From Aminidesulfovibrio sp040307135 (GTDB taxonomy: Bacteria; Desulfobacterota; Desulfovibrionia; Desulfovibrionales; Desulfovibrionaceae): a stretch of 64,000 nucleotides of DNA. This document shows, one piece after another, positions 17,877 to 24,760 of this stretch. The position numbers and the translations under genes were made by a program. The stretch's first letter is position 1. Every line of letters begins with the position of its first letter. A model generated the notes under the pieces. It was not told where the DNA came from. It searched no databases and saw only the letters and a program-made list of their open reading frames with translations. Location: contig JAWRKD010000130.1 in NCBI GenBank assembly GCA_040307135.1, positions 1 through 64,000 on the forward strand, in the 5' to 3' direction.

Positions 17877-18986
17877 CTAGCCCATGGTCTCGATGTGCGG
17901 CCCGGCCGGGTAGGAGCCCAGGACCTTGAGGGTGTGGCAGCGCTGGCGCAGCTCGGCCAGGAAGCTCTCATACTCGGCCTTGCTCAGGTCGCACTCGAGG
18001 TCGGTGAAGAACACGTACTTCCACTTCTCGCCGCGCAGGGGCCTGGACTCCAGCTTGGTGATGTTGATGGCCCGGCCCGCGAAGGAGTCGAGCACCTCGG
18101 CCAGGGCGCCGGGCTTGTCCGGCACGGTGAAGAGGATGGAGGTCTTGTCCCGCGAGGGCTCGGTGTTGGGCCGTGGCCCGATGACCAGGAAGCGCGTCCA
18201 GTTGTCCGGGGCGTCCTCGATGTGCTCGGCCAGGACGTTCAGGCCGTAGCGGTCGGCCAGGCGCACGTGGCCCACGGTGGCCACCTCGGGTCCGCGGCGG
18301 AAGGCGATCTCGGCCGCGGCCGCGGTGCTGGCCTCGGGCACCAGAGTCCGGCCGGGCATGTTGTTCCGCAGCCAATGGGCGCACTGGTCCAGGGGCTGGG
18401 GATGGGAGTGGATCTCGCGCACCTCGGCCGTGTTCGCGGCCTTGCCCATGAGGCAGTGGGTGATGCGGCTGAACAGCTCGGCCTGGATGAACACCGGGAA
18501 GAGCATGAAGAGGTCCACCACCTGGCCCACGGTGCCCTGGAGCGAGTTCTCCAACGGGATGACGCCCAGCTCGGCCTCGCCGTCGGACACGGCCCGGAAG
18601 ATGTCCTCGAAGTTGGCCCGCGGCGACAGCTCGGCCGAGCGGCCCATGTACTCCAGGCCCGCGAAATAGGAGAAGGTGCCCTCGGGCCCCAGATAGACCA
18701 CGCGTTCGGGGCGCTGGAGGCGGCGCGAGGAGGACATGATCTCGCGGTAGATGGCCCGCAGGTGGCTCTCGGGCAGGGGCCCGGCGTTGCGGGCGTTGAG
18801 CCGGTCCAGGACCTCCTTCTCGCGGAAGGGCTTGAAGACCGTCTCGATGGAGTCGGCTTTGGCGCGGCCCACGGCCACGCTGATGGCGGCCCGCTGGTTG
18901 AGCAGGTCCAGGATCTGGTCGTCCAGCCCGTCGATGGTTTTGCGCAGCTGGAGCAGGTCCAGTTCGAGGCTGTGGTTGCCGTCCAT
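17877..18986 (-). CDS. pheA: Bifunctional chorismate mutase / prephenate dehydratase (P-protein)
   Basis: 369 residues. It makes phenylpyruvate from chorismate by two steps. Chorismate mutase (AroQ-type helices, about 8-90: LRKTIDGLDDQILDLLNQRAAI), prephenate dehydratase (about 95-275: YLGPEGTFSYFA, VIPLENSLQGTV, STAAAAEIA, NWTRFLVIG) and a C-terminal ACT domain (about 285-360). The ACT domain carries ITKLESRPLRGEKW, the ESRP element of Phe feedback sites. It lies between the dehydroquinate synthase gene (2 bp) and aroA. Confidence 0.96.
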   Translation of the reverse strand: MDGNHSLELDLLQLRKTIDGLDDQILDLLNQRAAISVAVGRAKADSIETVFKPFREKEVLDRLNARNAGPLPESHLRAIYREIMSSSRRLQRPERVVYLGPEGTFSYFAGLEYMGRSAELSPRANFEDIFRAVSDGEAELGVIPLENSLQGTVGQVVDLFMLFPVFIQAELFSRITHCLMGKAANTAEVREIHSHPQPLDQCAHWLRNNMPGRTLVPEASTAAAAEIAFRRGPEVATVGHVRLADRYGLNVLAEHIEDAPDNWTRFLVIGPRPNTEPSRDKTSILFTVPDKPGALAEVLDSFAGRAINITKLESRPLRGEKWKYVFFTDLECDLSKAEYESFLAELRQRCHTLKVLGSYPAGPHIETMG

Positions 18987-18988
18987 GC

Positions 18989-19960
18989 TCAGCCTTCCTT
19001 GATGTCTTCGCGGATGCGCATGCCGAAATGGCGGCCGGGTTCGTCCACGCGCACGAGCACCTCGTCCCCGGGTTTGAGCGCGACCACGCTCACGGGTTCG
19101 CCGCCGGGCCGGGTCAGCCGGATGGTCTCGGCGTTCTGCAGGAAGACCTGCCCGCTCTTGCCCCCCGCCTCGGCCGTGACCAGGAGCATGGGCCGCACCT
19201 CCACCTTGACCCGGCCCACGGTGGCCAGGCTGGAGGACCCGGCGGCGTCCACCACGAGCACGTCGCGGCCCGCGGCCAGCTCCTCCAGGTAGCTCGTCTT
19301 GTCGCCGGGCATGACGCAGTATGCGTGCACGGCCCCGGCATTGACCCGGAAGGGACGCGCCGCCACGTAGGGATTGGACTCGGTCTCGGCGTGCACCAGG
19401 AAGGTGAAGGCGCTGGAATTGCCCACCAGCATGCCCTGGCCCTTTTTGAGCATGGAGATGGTGTCCACGCAGACCCGGTGGCCCAGCCCGGCGTGGCGGA
19501 TCTCCGTGACCCGGGCCGGAACCAGGGGCTGCACGCCCTGGGCCAGCTTGACCTCGGCCACGATGGCCTTGAGCTCCCCGGCCGCCTCGGGCAGGACCAC
19601 GATGGTCTCGGCCCCGCGCTCCAGGACGCCCGCGGCCAGCCTGGCCCGGTCCAGGGACTCCACTTCCAGGCCCACGTCCGGGGCCTGGGCCAGGATGTTC
19701 TCCACCGGGATGATCTCCCAGCCCTTGGCCAGGACCACGCGCTCCCCGGCCTTGAGGCGGCGCACGGCCTCCTCCTCGTCGGACTTGGCGGCCAGCGCCA
19801 CCACCGGCAGGTCCTCGGGGGTCAGGACCTGGACCCGGCCCAGGGCGCGCACAGCCTCGACCTTGTCCGCGCTGGTGAGCACGGCGTCCACGCCGGACTC
19901 CAGGGCCAGGGTCACGAGCTTTTTGTCAAACGGCAGGGCCTTGAACACGATGGTCTTCAT
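18989..19960 (-). CDS. aroB': 3-dehydroquinate synthase II (AroB'-type, ADTH route)
   Basis: 323 residues. This family converts 2-amino-3,7-dideoxy-D-threo-hept-6-ulosonate (ADTH) to 3-dehydroquinate by NAD-dependent oxidative deamination and cyclisation, replacing the classical DAHP-dependent AroB. It is best known from methanogens and is also present in Desulfovibrio. Seen here: the N-terminal KALPFDKKLVTLALESGVDAV, VDTISMLKKGQGMLVGNSSAF, NPYVAARPFRVNAGAVHAY and the basic C-terminal TSYLEELAAGRDVLVVDAAG. It directly follows the ADTH synthase gene (1-bp gap), which confirms the route. Confidence 0.92.
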   Translation of the reverse strand: MKTIVFKALPFDKKLVTLALESGVDAVLTSADKVEAVRALGRVQVLTPEDLPVVALAAKSDEEEAVRRLKAGERVVLAKGWEIIPVENILAQAPDVGLEVESLDRARLAAGVLERGAETIVVLPEAAGELKAIVAEVKLAQGVQPLVPARVTEIRHAGLGHRVCVDTISMLKKGQGMLVGNSSAFTFLVHAETESNPYVAARPFRVNAGAVHAYCVMPGDKTSYLEELAAGRDVLVVDAAGSSSLATVGRVKVEVRPMLLVTAEAGGKSGQVFLQNAETIRLTRPGGEPVSVVALKPGDEVLVRVDEPGRHFGMRIREDIKEG

Positions 19961-19961
19961 G

Positions 19962-20762
19962 CTAGTCCTCGCCCGCGATGGCCAGGGCCTCTTCCACGGA
20001 AGCGCCCTTGTGCACCACGGCGTTGAGCGCCCGGGTCAGGGCCGCGGGGTCCTTGTGCTGGAAGATGTTGCGGCCCACGGACAGGCCCGCGCCGCCCGCG
20101 GCCAGGGAGTCCCGGACCATTTCCAGGAAGGCCTTGGTGCTGTTCAGCTTGGGGCCGCCCGCGATGACCACGGGGATGCAGCAGGCCGCCACCACCTGGG
20201 AAAAGCTCTCGGGGTCGCCGGTGTAGGGCACCTTGACCACGTCCGCGCCGAGCTCCATGCCCACGCGGGCGCAGTGAGCCACCACGTCCGGGTCGAATTC
20301 GTCGGTGATCTTGGGGCCGCGGGCATAGACCATGGCCAGAAGCGGCATACCCCACTCCGTGGCCCGGGAGGCGATGGTCCCCAGGTCGCGGAGCATGGCG
20401 GGCTCGGTCTCGTCGCCCAGGTTCACGTGCACGGACACGCCGTCCGCGCCCAGGCGCAGGGCGTCCTCCACGCTGGCGCAGAGGGCCTTGGCGTTGGGAA
20501 AGGGCGAGAGCGTGGTGCTGGCCGAGATGTGCACGATGAGACCCACGTCGCGGCCGTGCGTGCGGTGGCCGCAGCGCACCAGCCCCTTGTGCATGAGCAC
20601 GGCGTTGGCCCCGCCTGTGGCCACGGCGCCCACGGCCGCGCGCATGTCCACCAAGCCAGCGATGGGACCCACGGTGACGCCGTGGTCCATGGGCACCACC
20701 ACGGTGCGGTGCGTGTCGCGGTCAAAAATCCGTTCCAGTCTGATGCTTTTCCCCAGATGCAT
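19962..20762 (-). CDS. 2-amino-3,7-dideoxy-D-threo-hept-6-ulosonate (ADTH) synthase, class I aldolase family
   Basis: 266 residues, DeoC/FbaB aldolase family. It makes ADTH from aspartate semialdehyde and a deoxy-ketohexose phosphate, the first step of the alternative aromatic route. Seen here: VVPMDHGVTVGPIAGLVDM near the N terminus, and ADVVKVPYTGDPESFSQVV containing the Schiff-base Lys. The phosphate-binding end is VVIAGGPKLNS and GGAGLSVGRNIFQH. The resemblance to fructose-bisphosphate aldolase is real, but the neighbouring AroB' gene decides the role. It is the first enzyme gene of the aromatic operon, preceded by a 216-nt attenuator leader. Confidence 0.9.
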   Translation of the reverse strand: MHLGKSIRLERIFDRDTHRTVVVPMDHGVTVGPIAGLVDMRAAVGAVATGGANAVLMHKGLVRCGHRTHGRDVGLIVHISASTTLSPFPNAKALCASVEDALRLGADGVSVHVNLGDETEPAMLRDLGTIASRATEWGMPLLAMVYARGPKITDEFDPDVVAHCARVGMELGADVVKVPYTGDPESFSQVVAACCIPVVIAGGPKLNSTKAFLEMVRDSLAAGGAGLSVGRNIFQHKDPAALTRALNAVVHKGASVEEALAIAGED

Positions 20763-20814
20763 GGCCGTCCTCCTCCAGTTTGGCGCCCTTCGCTGGTCCC
20801 GGCTCCGGCGGCTG

Positions 20815-20853
20815 AAACAAGAAGGGCCGCCGGCTTTGCGCCTGCGGCCCTTC
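20815..20853 (-). terminator. Terminator hairpin of the aromatic operon leader
   Basis: On the minus strand GAAGGGCCGC (20853-20844) and GCGGCCCTTC (20830-20821) form a perfect 10-bp stem with further pairing in the 13-nt loop, followed by TTGTTT. It lies 52 nt before the first enzyme gene, so it must be conditional. The 5' arm region can instead pair with GCTTGCGGTTT inside the leader peptide gene (20915-20905). Confidence 0.75.
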
Positions 20854-20885
20854 GAAGAGGCTTGGTTTTCTGCAGCTACCCTTGG

Positions 20886-20978
20886 CTACAGTGCACCTCT
20901 CCCGAAACCGCAAGCGCGGGTGCGCCAATAATACCAATAGCCATAAAAAAAGGAGTTGCGGGGTTCGGAGAGGTTCAT
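20886..20978 (-). CDS. Aromatic operon leader peptide (30 aa, Phe/Tyr/Trp-rich)
   Basis: A 30-codon frame reads MNLSEPRNS, then FFYGYWYYW at codons 10-18, then RTRACGFGRGAL and TAG. Eight of nine residues in the middle block are Phe, Tyr or Trp, the three end products of the operon. Codons 2-8 (20975-20956) are nearly complementary to codons 22-28 (20915-20895), and codons 22-25 can alternatively pair with the terminator's 5' arm. This gives the usual 1:2, 2:3 and 3:4 choices of ribosome-stalling attenuation. No strong ribosome site is present; the predicted transcript begins only a few bases before the ATG. It would not be found by length-based gene callers. Confidence 0.82.
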   Translation of the reverse strand: MNLSEPRNSFFYGYWYYWRTRACGFGRGAL

Positions 20979-20987
20979 GGGCAATGC

Positions 20988-21015
20988 CCTATCCCAGTTG
21001 GCCGGAGGCTGTCAA
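20988..21015 (-). promoter_or_regulatory. Sigma-70-type promoter of the aromatic amino acid operon
   Basis: On the minus strand a perfect -35 box TTGACA (21015-21010) is followed after 16 bases by GATAGG (20993-20988), a weak -10. Transcription would begin near 20981, only about 3 nt before the leader peptide ATG, so the leader peptide would be read from a nearly leaderless message. Confidence 0.65.
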
Positions 21016-21082
21016 CAGTTTTCTCTTCCAACCAGTGGGATTGCGGCGCCTTTTCCCCGGCCGTTTCATTTCCCTAGATAAG

Positions 21083-21099
21083 GGCGCAGCCCTTGCGCC
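21083..21099. promoter_or_regulatory. 17-bp dyad, candidate activator site upstream of amt
   Basis: GGCGCA (21083-21088), a 5-base spacer and TGCGCC (21094-21099) form a perfect 6+5+6 dyad. It lies about 137 bp upstream of the amt sigma-54 -24 box. Its size and position suit an NtrC-type enhancer site, though the half-site differs from the enteric GCACC/GGTGC. Confidence 0.4.
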
Positions 21100-21235
21100 A
21101 TTTTTATACGGTTTTTTCTTTTTTGTGAATTCTTTCTCACCAGTCATGACACGATTGTTATACAATAAACATTTTTGAAGAGTATTTCCCCCGGCCATCG
21201 CAAATACAATCAATAATTTCTTGATGTTGTAAAAG

Positions 21236-21250
21236 TGGCCCGGGGTTTGC
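21236..21250 (+). promoter_or_regulatory. Sigma-54 promoter of amt-glnK
   Basis: TGGCCCGGGGTTTGC matches the sigma-54 consensus TGGCACGnnnnTTGC at every fixed position but one (A5 is C), with correct GG-to-GC spacing. Transcription would start near 21262, with about 34 nt to the ATG. This suggests nitrogen control by an NtrC-family activator. Confidence 0.78.
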
Positions 21251-21295
21251 TTTGCGCCTCGCATCCCATCCCGCACACTTTTAAGGAGGAAGCGT

Positions 21296-22696
21296 ATGTT
21301 GTTCAGCAAGTCGCCGACCGGATTCCGGCTGAGCAGGACCCTCGGGGGGGCGGTCCTGTTCGGCCTCGCCCTGGCCCCTGCCCTGGCCCTGGCCCAGGAT
21401 GCTCCCGCCGAGGCCGCCTCTGCCGCCGAAAACGTGGTGGAGTATCTCACCCAGTCCAACGCCAACATCATGTGGACGCTCATCGCGTCCGTGCTGGTCA
21501 TGTTCATGCAGGCCGGCTTCGCCATGGTCGAGGCCGGTCTGACCCGGGCCAAGAACACCGGCAACATTCTCATGAAAAACATGTTCGACTTCGCCGCCGG
21601 TTCCGTGACCTTCTACATCCTCGGCTTCGGCCTGATGATGGGTCTGGACCACGGCGGGTTCATCGGCCTGTCCAATTTCAACCTCTCGGACTGGACCCCG
21701 GCCACGGATGAAGGCCTCTGGGGCTTCACCTTCTGGTTCTTCCAGTGCGTGTTCGCCGCCACCGCCACCACCATCGTGTCCGGCGCCATCGCCGAGCGCA
21801 CCAAGTTCGTGGCCTACCTCATCGCCTCCGTGGCCATCACCGGCCTCATCTACCCCGTGTCCGGCCACTGGATCTGGGGCGGCGGCTGGCTCTCCAAGCT
21901 GGAGGCCCCGATGATCGACTTCGCCGGCTCCACCGTGGTCCACTCCGTGGGCGGCTGGATCTCCCTGGCCGGCGCCCTGCTCATGGGACCGCGCATCGGC
22001 AAGTACTCGCCGGACGGCAAGTCCCGCGCCATTCCGGGCCACAGCATGGCCCTGGTGGCCCTGGGCGTGTTCATCCTCTGGTTCGGCTGGTTCGGGTTCA
22101 ACCCCGGCAGCACCGTGGCCGCGCAGGCGAACATCGCCCTCATCGCCGTGACCACCAACCTGGCGGCCTGCACCGGCGGCCTGGCGGCCATGATCACCGC
22201 CTGGGTGCGCTACGGCAAGCCCGACGTCTCCATGAGCTTCAACGGCGTCCTGGCCGGTCTGGTGGCCATCACCGCCGGTTGCGCCAACGTGAGCCCGGAC
22301 GGCGCCATGATCATCGGCCTGTTGGCCGGTGTGGCCGTTGTCCTCTCCGTGGACTTCATCGACAAGGTCCTCAAGATCGACGACCCGGTCGGCGCCATCT
22401 CCGTGCACGGCGTGTGCGGCGCCCTGGGCACCATCTGCGTGGGCCTCTTCGCCAGCCCGGACTACGGCGGGGTGGCCGGCCTGTTCTACGGCGGCGGCAT
22501 GACCCAGCTCACCACCCAGCTCATCGGCGTGGGCACCGTGTTCCTCTGGGCCTTCGGCACCGGTCTGGTCCTCTTCTTCATCCTCAAGGCCACCGTGGGC
22601 ATCCGCGTGCCGGCCGAGGAAGAAATCAAGGGCCTGGACATCACCGAGCACGGCCAGGAGGCCTACAGCGGCTTCCAGATCTTCACCAACGAATAG
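21296..22696 (+). CDS. amt: Ammonium transporter
   Basis: 466 residues. A cleavable signal peptide (about 1-33, ending ALAQDAPAEA) precedes eleven membrane helices. The Amt features are present: FMQAGFAMVEAGLTRAKN in the first helix, the pore His pair in TVVHSVGGW and GAISVHGVCGALG, and LWFGWFGFNPGS. The protein conducts ammonium across the inner membrane and is blocked by the PII protein encoded 30 bp downstream. A strong AAGGAGG site and a sigma-54 promoter lie upstream, so expression is probably nitrogen-controlled. Confidence 0.97.
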   Translation: MLFSKSPTGFRLSRTLGGAVLFGLALAPALALAQDAPAEAASAAENVVEYLTQSNANIMWTLIASVLVMFMQAGFAMVEAGLTRAKNTGNILMKNMFDFAAGSVTFYILGFGLMMGLDHGGFIGLSNFNLSDWTPATDEGLWGFTFWFFQCVFAATATTIVSGAIAERTKFVAYLIASVAITGLIYPVSGHWIWGGGWLSKLEAPMIDFAGSTVVHSVGGWISLAGALLMGPRIGKYSPDGKSRAIPGHSMALVALGVFILWFGWFGFNPGSTVAAQANIALIAVTTNLAACTGGLAAMITAWVRYGKPDVSMSFNGVLAGLVAITAGCANVSPDGAMIIGLLAGVAVVLSVDFIDKVLKIDDPVGAISVHGVCGALGTICVGLFASPDYGGVAGLFYGGGMTQLTTQLIGVGTVFLWAFGTGLVLFFILKATVGIRVPAEEEIKGLDITEHGQEAYSGFQIFTNE

Positions 22697-22726
22697 CCGG
22701 AAGCCCGAGAGAAGGAGAAATACACA

Positions 22727-23059
22727 ATGAAGCTGATCGTAGCCTACATCCGGCCCGACCGCCTGAACGCGGTCAAGCAGGAACTGTACGCCAAGGAAAT
22801 CTACTCCCTGTCCGTGACCAACGTCCTGGGCGCCGGCCGCCAGAAGGGCTTCACCGAAACCTATCGCGGCGTGGTCATGGAAGTGAACCTGCTCAAGAAG
22901 GTCCGTCTGGAGATCGGCGTGAACGACGACTTCCTGGACAAGGCCATTGAGTCCATCAAGAAGGGCGCGCACACCGGCAAGGAAGGCGACGGCGTGATCT
23001 TCGTCACCGAGTTGGCCAAGGCCCTGCGCATCCGCACCGGCGAGGACGGCATCCTGTAG
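22727..23059 (+). CDS. glnK: Nitrogen regulatory PII protein lacking the uridylylation tyrosine
   Basis: 110 residues, PII fold. It senses ATP/ADP and 2-oxoglutarate and gates the Amt channel. Seen here: the N-terminal MKLIVAYIRPDRLNAVKQ, GRQKGFTETYRG at the base of the T-loop, the B-loop AHTGKEGDGVIFV and the C-terminal RIRTGEDG. Aligned without gaps to enteric GlnB, position 51 is Met instead of the uridylylated Tyr (YRGVVMEVNLL against YRGAEYMVDFL). GlnD-type uridylylation is therefore unlikely, and control is probably by effector binding alone. Linkage to amt supports the GlnK label. Confidence 0.94.
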   Translation: MKLIVAYIRPDRLNAVKQELYAKEIYSLSVTNVLGAGRQKGFTETYRGVVMEVNLLKKVRLEIGVNDDFLDKAIESIKKGAHTGKEGDGVIFVTELAKALRIRTGEDGIL

Positions 23060-23085
23060 AACCTGCGCATCCTCACAGGCATACG

Positions 23086-23111
23086 GGGGCGGCCTTCGGG
23101 CCGCCCCTTTT
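23086..23111 (+). terminator. Intrinsic terminator of amt-glnK
   Basis: GGGGCGGCC (23086-23094), a UUCG tetraloop and GGCCGCCCC (23099-23107) are followed by TTTT. A very stable hairpin placed 27 bp after the glnK stop. Confidence 0.88.
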
Positions 23112-23130
23112 CCGTTCTGCAACGGGCGCA

Positions 23131-23163
23131 AAAAAAGGCGGGGTTTCGGCCCCGCCCTTTTTT
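23131..23163. terminator. Intrinsic terminator of metK, usable in both directions
   Basis: GGCGGGG (23137-23143) and CCCCGCC (23150-23156) form the stem, with an A run before and a T run after. It lies 19 bp past the metK stop on the minus strand. Confidence 0.82.
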
Positions 23164-23181
23164 GTCAAACCGCTTTCACGC

Positions 23182-24351
23182 TTACAGCTTGCAGGCCGTG
23201 CGCAGGTCGGCCACGGCGTCGGTCTGCTCCCAGCGGAACTCGGGGAGCGCGCGGCCGAAATGGCCGTAGTTGGTGGTTTCGCGGTAGATGGGCCGCTTCA
23301 GGTCCAGACGCTTGATGATGAAGTAGGGGCGCATGTCGAAGACCTCGCGCACGGCCTTGGTCAGCGCCGCGTCGGACACCGGGCCGGTGCCGTGGGAGGT
23401 GCAGAGCACGGACACGGGCTCGGCCACGCCGATGGCGTAGGCGATCTGGACCTCGGCCACCTCGGCCAGCCCGGCGGCCACGATGTTCTTGGCCACGTAG
23501 CGGGCCATGTACGCACCGGAGCGGTCCACCTTGGAGGGGTCCTTGCCGGAGAACGCGCCGCCGCCGTGGGCGCCTGCGCCGCCATAGGTGTCCTGGATGA
23601 TCTTGCGGCCGGTGAGGCCGCAGTCGCCCACCGGTCCGCCGATGACGAAACGGCCCGTGGGGTTCACGTAGATCTTGAGCTTGTCGTCCAGCAGCTCCTG
23701 GGGCAGCGAGTGGAAGATGACTTCCTTCTTGATGGCCTCCACCAGGTCGGCGTAGTCCACGCTCGGGTGGTGCTGGGCCGAGACCACCACGTTGTCGATG
23801 CGCACCGGCTTGCCGTCCTCGTACTCCACGGCCACCTGGGTCTTGCCGTCAGGCCGCAGGAAGTCGAGAATACCCTCCTTGCGCACGAAGGTCAGCCGCC
23901 GGGAGAGCTTGTGGGCCAGATAGATGGGCATGGGCATGAGGGCGTCGGTCTCGGTGGTGGCGAAACCGAACATCATGCCCTGGTCGCCGGCGCCCTGCTC
24001 TTCGGGTTTCTGGCGTCCCACGCCCTGGGCGATGTCCGCGGACTGCTTGTCGATGGAGGAAATGACCGCGCAGGTCTCCCAGTCGAAGCCCATCTCCGAA
24101 CTGTTGTAGCCGATGCCCTTGACCGTCTCGCGCACGATGTTGGGCAGGTCGGCGTAGGCCTTGGTGGTGATCTCGCCGGCGATGAAGGCCATGCCCGTCG
24201 TCACCAGGGTCTCGCAGGCCACGCGGGATTCGGGATCCTGGCCGATGAGGGTGTCGAGCACGGCGTCGGAAATCTTGTCGGCCACCTTGTCCGGGTGGCC
24301 CTCGGTCACGGACTCCGAGGTGAACAGGTACTTGCCCTTGGGTCTGATCAT
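23182..24351 (-). CDS. metK: S-adenosylmethionine synthase
   Basis: 389 residues. It makes S-adenosylmethionine from ATP and methionine in the cytoplasm. Signatures: FTSESVTEGHPDKVADKISDAVLD, GAGDQGMMFGFA, the glycine-rich GAGAHGGGAFSGKDPSKVDRSGAY, and the C-terminal FGRALPEFRWE. The start at 24351 has an AAGGAGGAA site. Longer upstream frames run into the panD region. It lies 29 bp after panD, so it is probably co-transcribed. There is no room for a SAM riboswitch before it. Confidence 0.97.
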   Translation of the reverse strand: MIRPKGKYLFTSESVTEGHPDKVADKISDAVLDTLIGQDPESRVACETLVTTGMAFIAGEITTKAYADLPNIVRETVKGIGYNSSEMGFDWETCAVISSIDKQSADIAQGVGRQKPEEQGAGDQGMMFGFATTETDALMPMPIYLAHKLSRRLTFVRKEGILDFLRPDGKTQVAVEYEDGKPVRIDNVVVSAQHHPSVDYADLVEAIKKEVIFHSLPQELLDDKLKIYVNPTGRFVIGGPVGDCGLTGRKIIQDTYGGAGAHGGGAFSGKDPSKVDRSGAYMARYVAKNIVAAGLAEVAEVQIAYAIGVAEPVSVLCTSHGTGPVSDAALTKAVREVFDMRPYFIIKRLDLKRPIYRETTNYGHFGRALPEFRWEQTDAVADLRTACKL

Positions 24352-24380
24352 GAGGCTTCCTCCTTGAACATTCACGATCC

Positions 24381-24755
24381 TCACGGGCCCTCGATCCGGC
24401 CCTCCAGGACTTCCACGGCCCGGTTCTCCCGGTCCACCAGGACGGTCCTGGGACGGAACGCGGCCCACTCCTCGGCGGCCAGCCAGACGTAGGCCGCCAC
24501 GATGACCCGCTGTCCGGGGCGGCCCTTGTGGGCGGCGGCCCCGTTCAGACAAATCTCACCCGGCCCTCCGGGGATGGCGTAGGTGGTGAACCGCTCCCCG
24601 TTGTCCAGGTTGTACACGTCGATCCGCTCGAAGGGCAGGATGCCCGCGGCCCGCAAAAGTTCCGGGTCCACGGCCAGGCTGCCCCGATACTCCACGTTGC
24701 CGCCGGTGATCACGGCCCCGTGGATCTTTGCGCTCAAAAAACAGCGAGAAGGCAT
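24381..24755 (-). CDS. panD: Aspartate 1-decarboxylase proenzyme
   Basis: 124 residues. It decarboxylates aspartate to beta-alanine for pantothenate. The proenzyme cleaves itself between Gly and Ser in the VEYRGS segment to make the pyruvoyl cofactor. AGILPFERIDVYNLDNGERFTTYAI, CLNGAAAHKGRPGQRVIVAAYV and the C-terminal strand fit the family. The start at 24755 is the family Met; a much longer reading upstream is an out-of-frame shadow of panC. It follows panC by 5 bp. Confidence 0.95.
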   Translation of the reverse strand: MPSRCFLSAKIHGAVITGGNVEYRGSLAVDPELLRAAGILPFERIDVYNLDNGERFTTYAIPGGPGEICLNGAAAHKGRPGQRVIVAAYVWLAAEEWAAFRPRTVLVDRENRAVEVLEGRIEGP

Positions 24756-24760
24756 GATCC

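Larger units (their letters stand above)
20979..21295. other. Divergent regulatory region between the aromatic operon and amt
   Basis: 317 bp with no gene. It is AT-rich between about 21060 and 21235. It holds the sigma-70 promoter of the aromatic leader (minus strand), a 17-bp dyad at 21083-21099, the sigma-54 promoter of amt at 21236-21250, and an AAGGAGGAAG ribosome site at 21283-21292. Nothing else convincing was seen. Confidence 0.7.

Noticed and set aside
19962..20762. Annotation as glycolytic fructose-bisphosphate aldolase
   Set aside because: The family is shared, but direct coupling to dehydroquinate synthase II at the head of the aromatic operon indicates ADTH synthase.
20865..20942. 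Alternative short frame starting ATG GCT ATT GGT inside the aromatic leader
   Set aside because: It has no aromatic run and its ATG lies inside the better-supported 30-codon leader gene; its apparent start follows only a T run.
21125..21140. GTGA...TCAC inverted repeat resembling a CRP/FNR-type site upstream of amt
   Set aside because: The spacer between GTGA and TCAC is 8 bases rather than 6, and flanking bases do not extend the symmetry.
24352..24380. Possible SAM riboswitch before metK
   Set aside because: Only 29 bp separate panD from metK, too short for any known SAM riboswitch.
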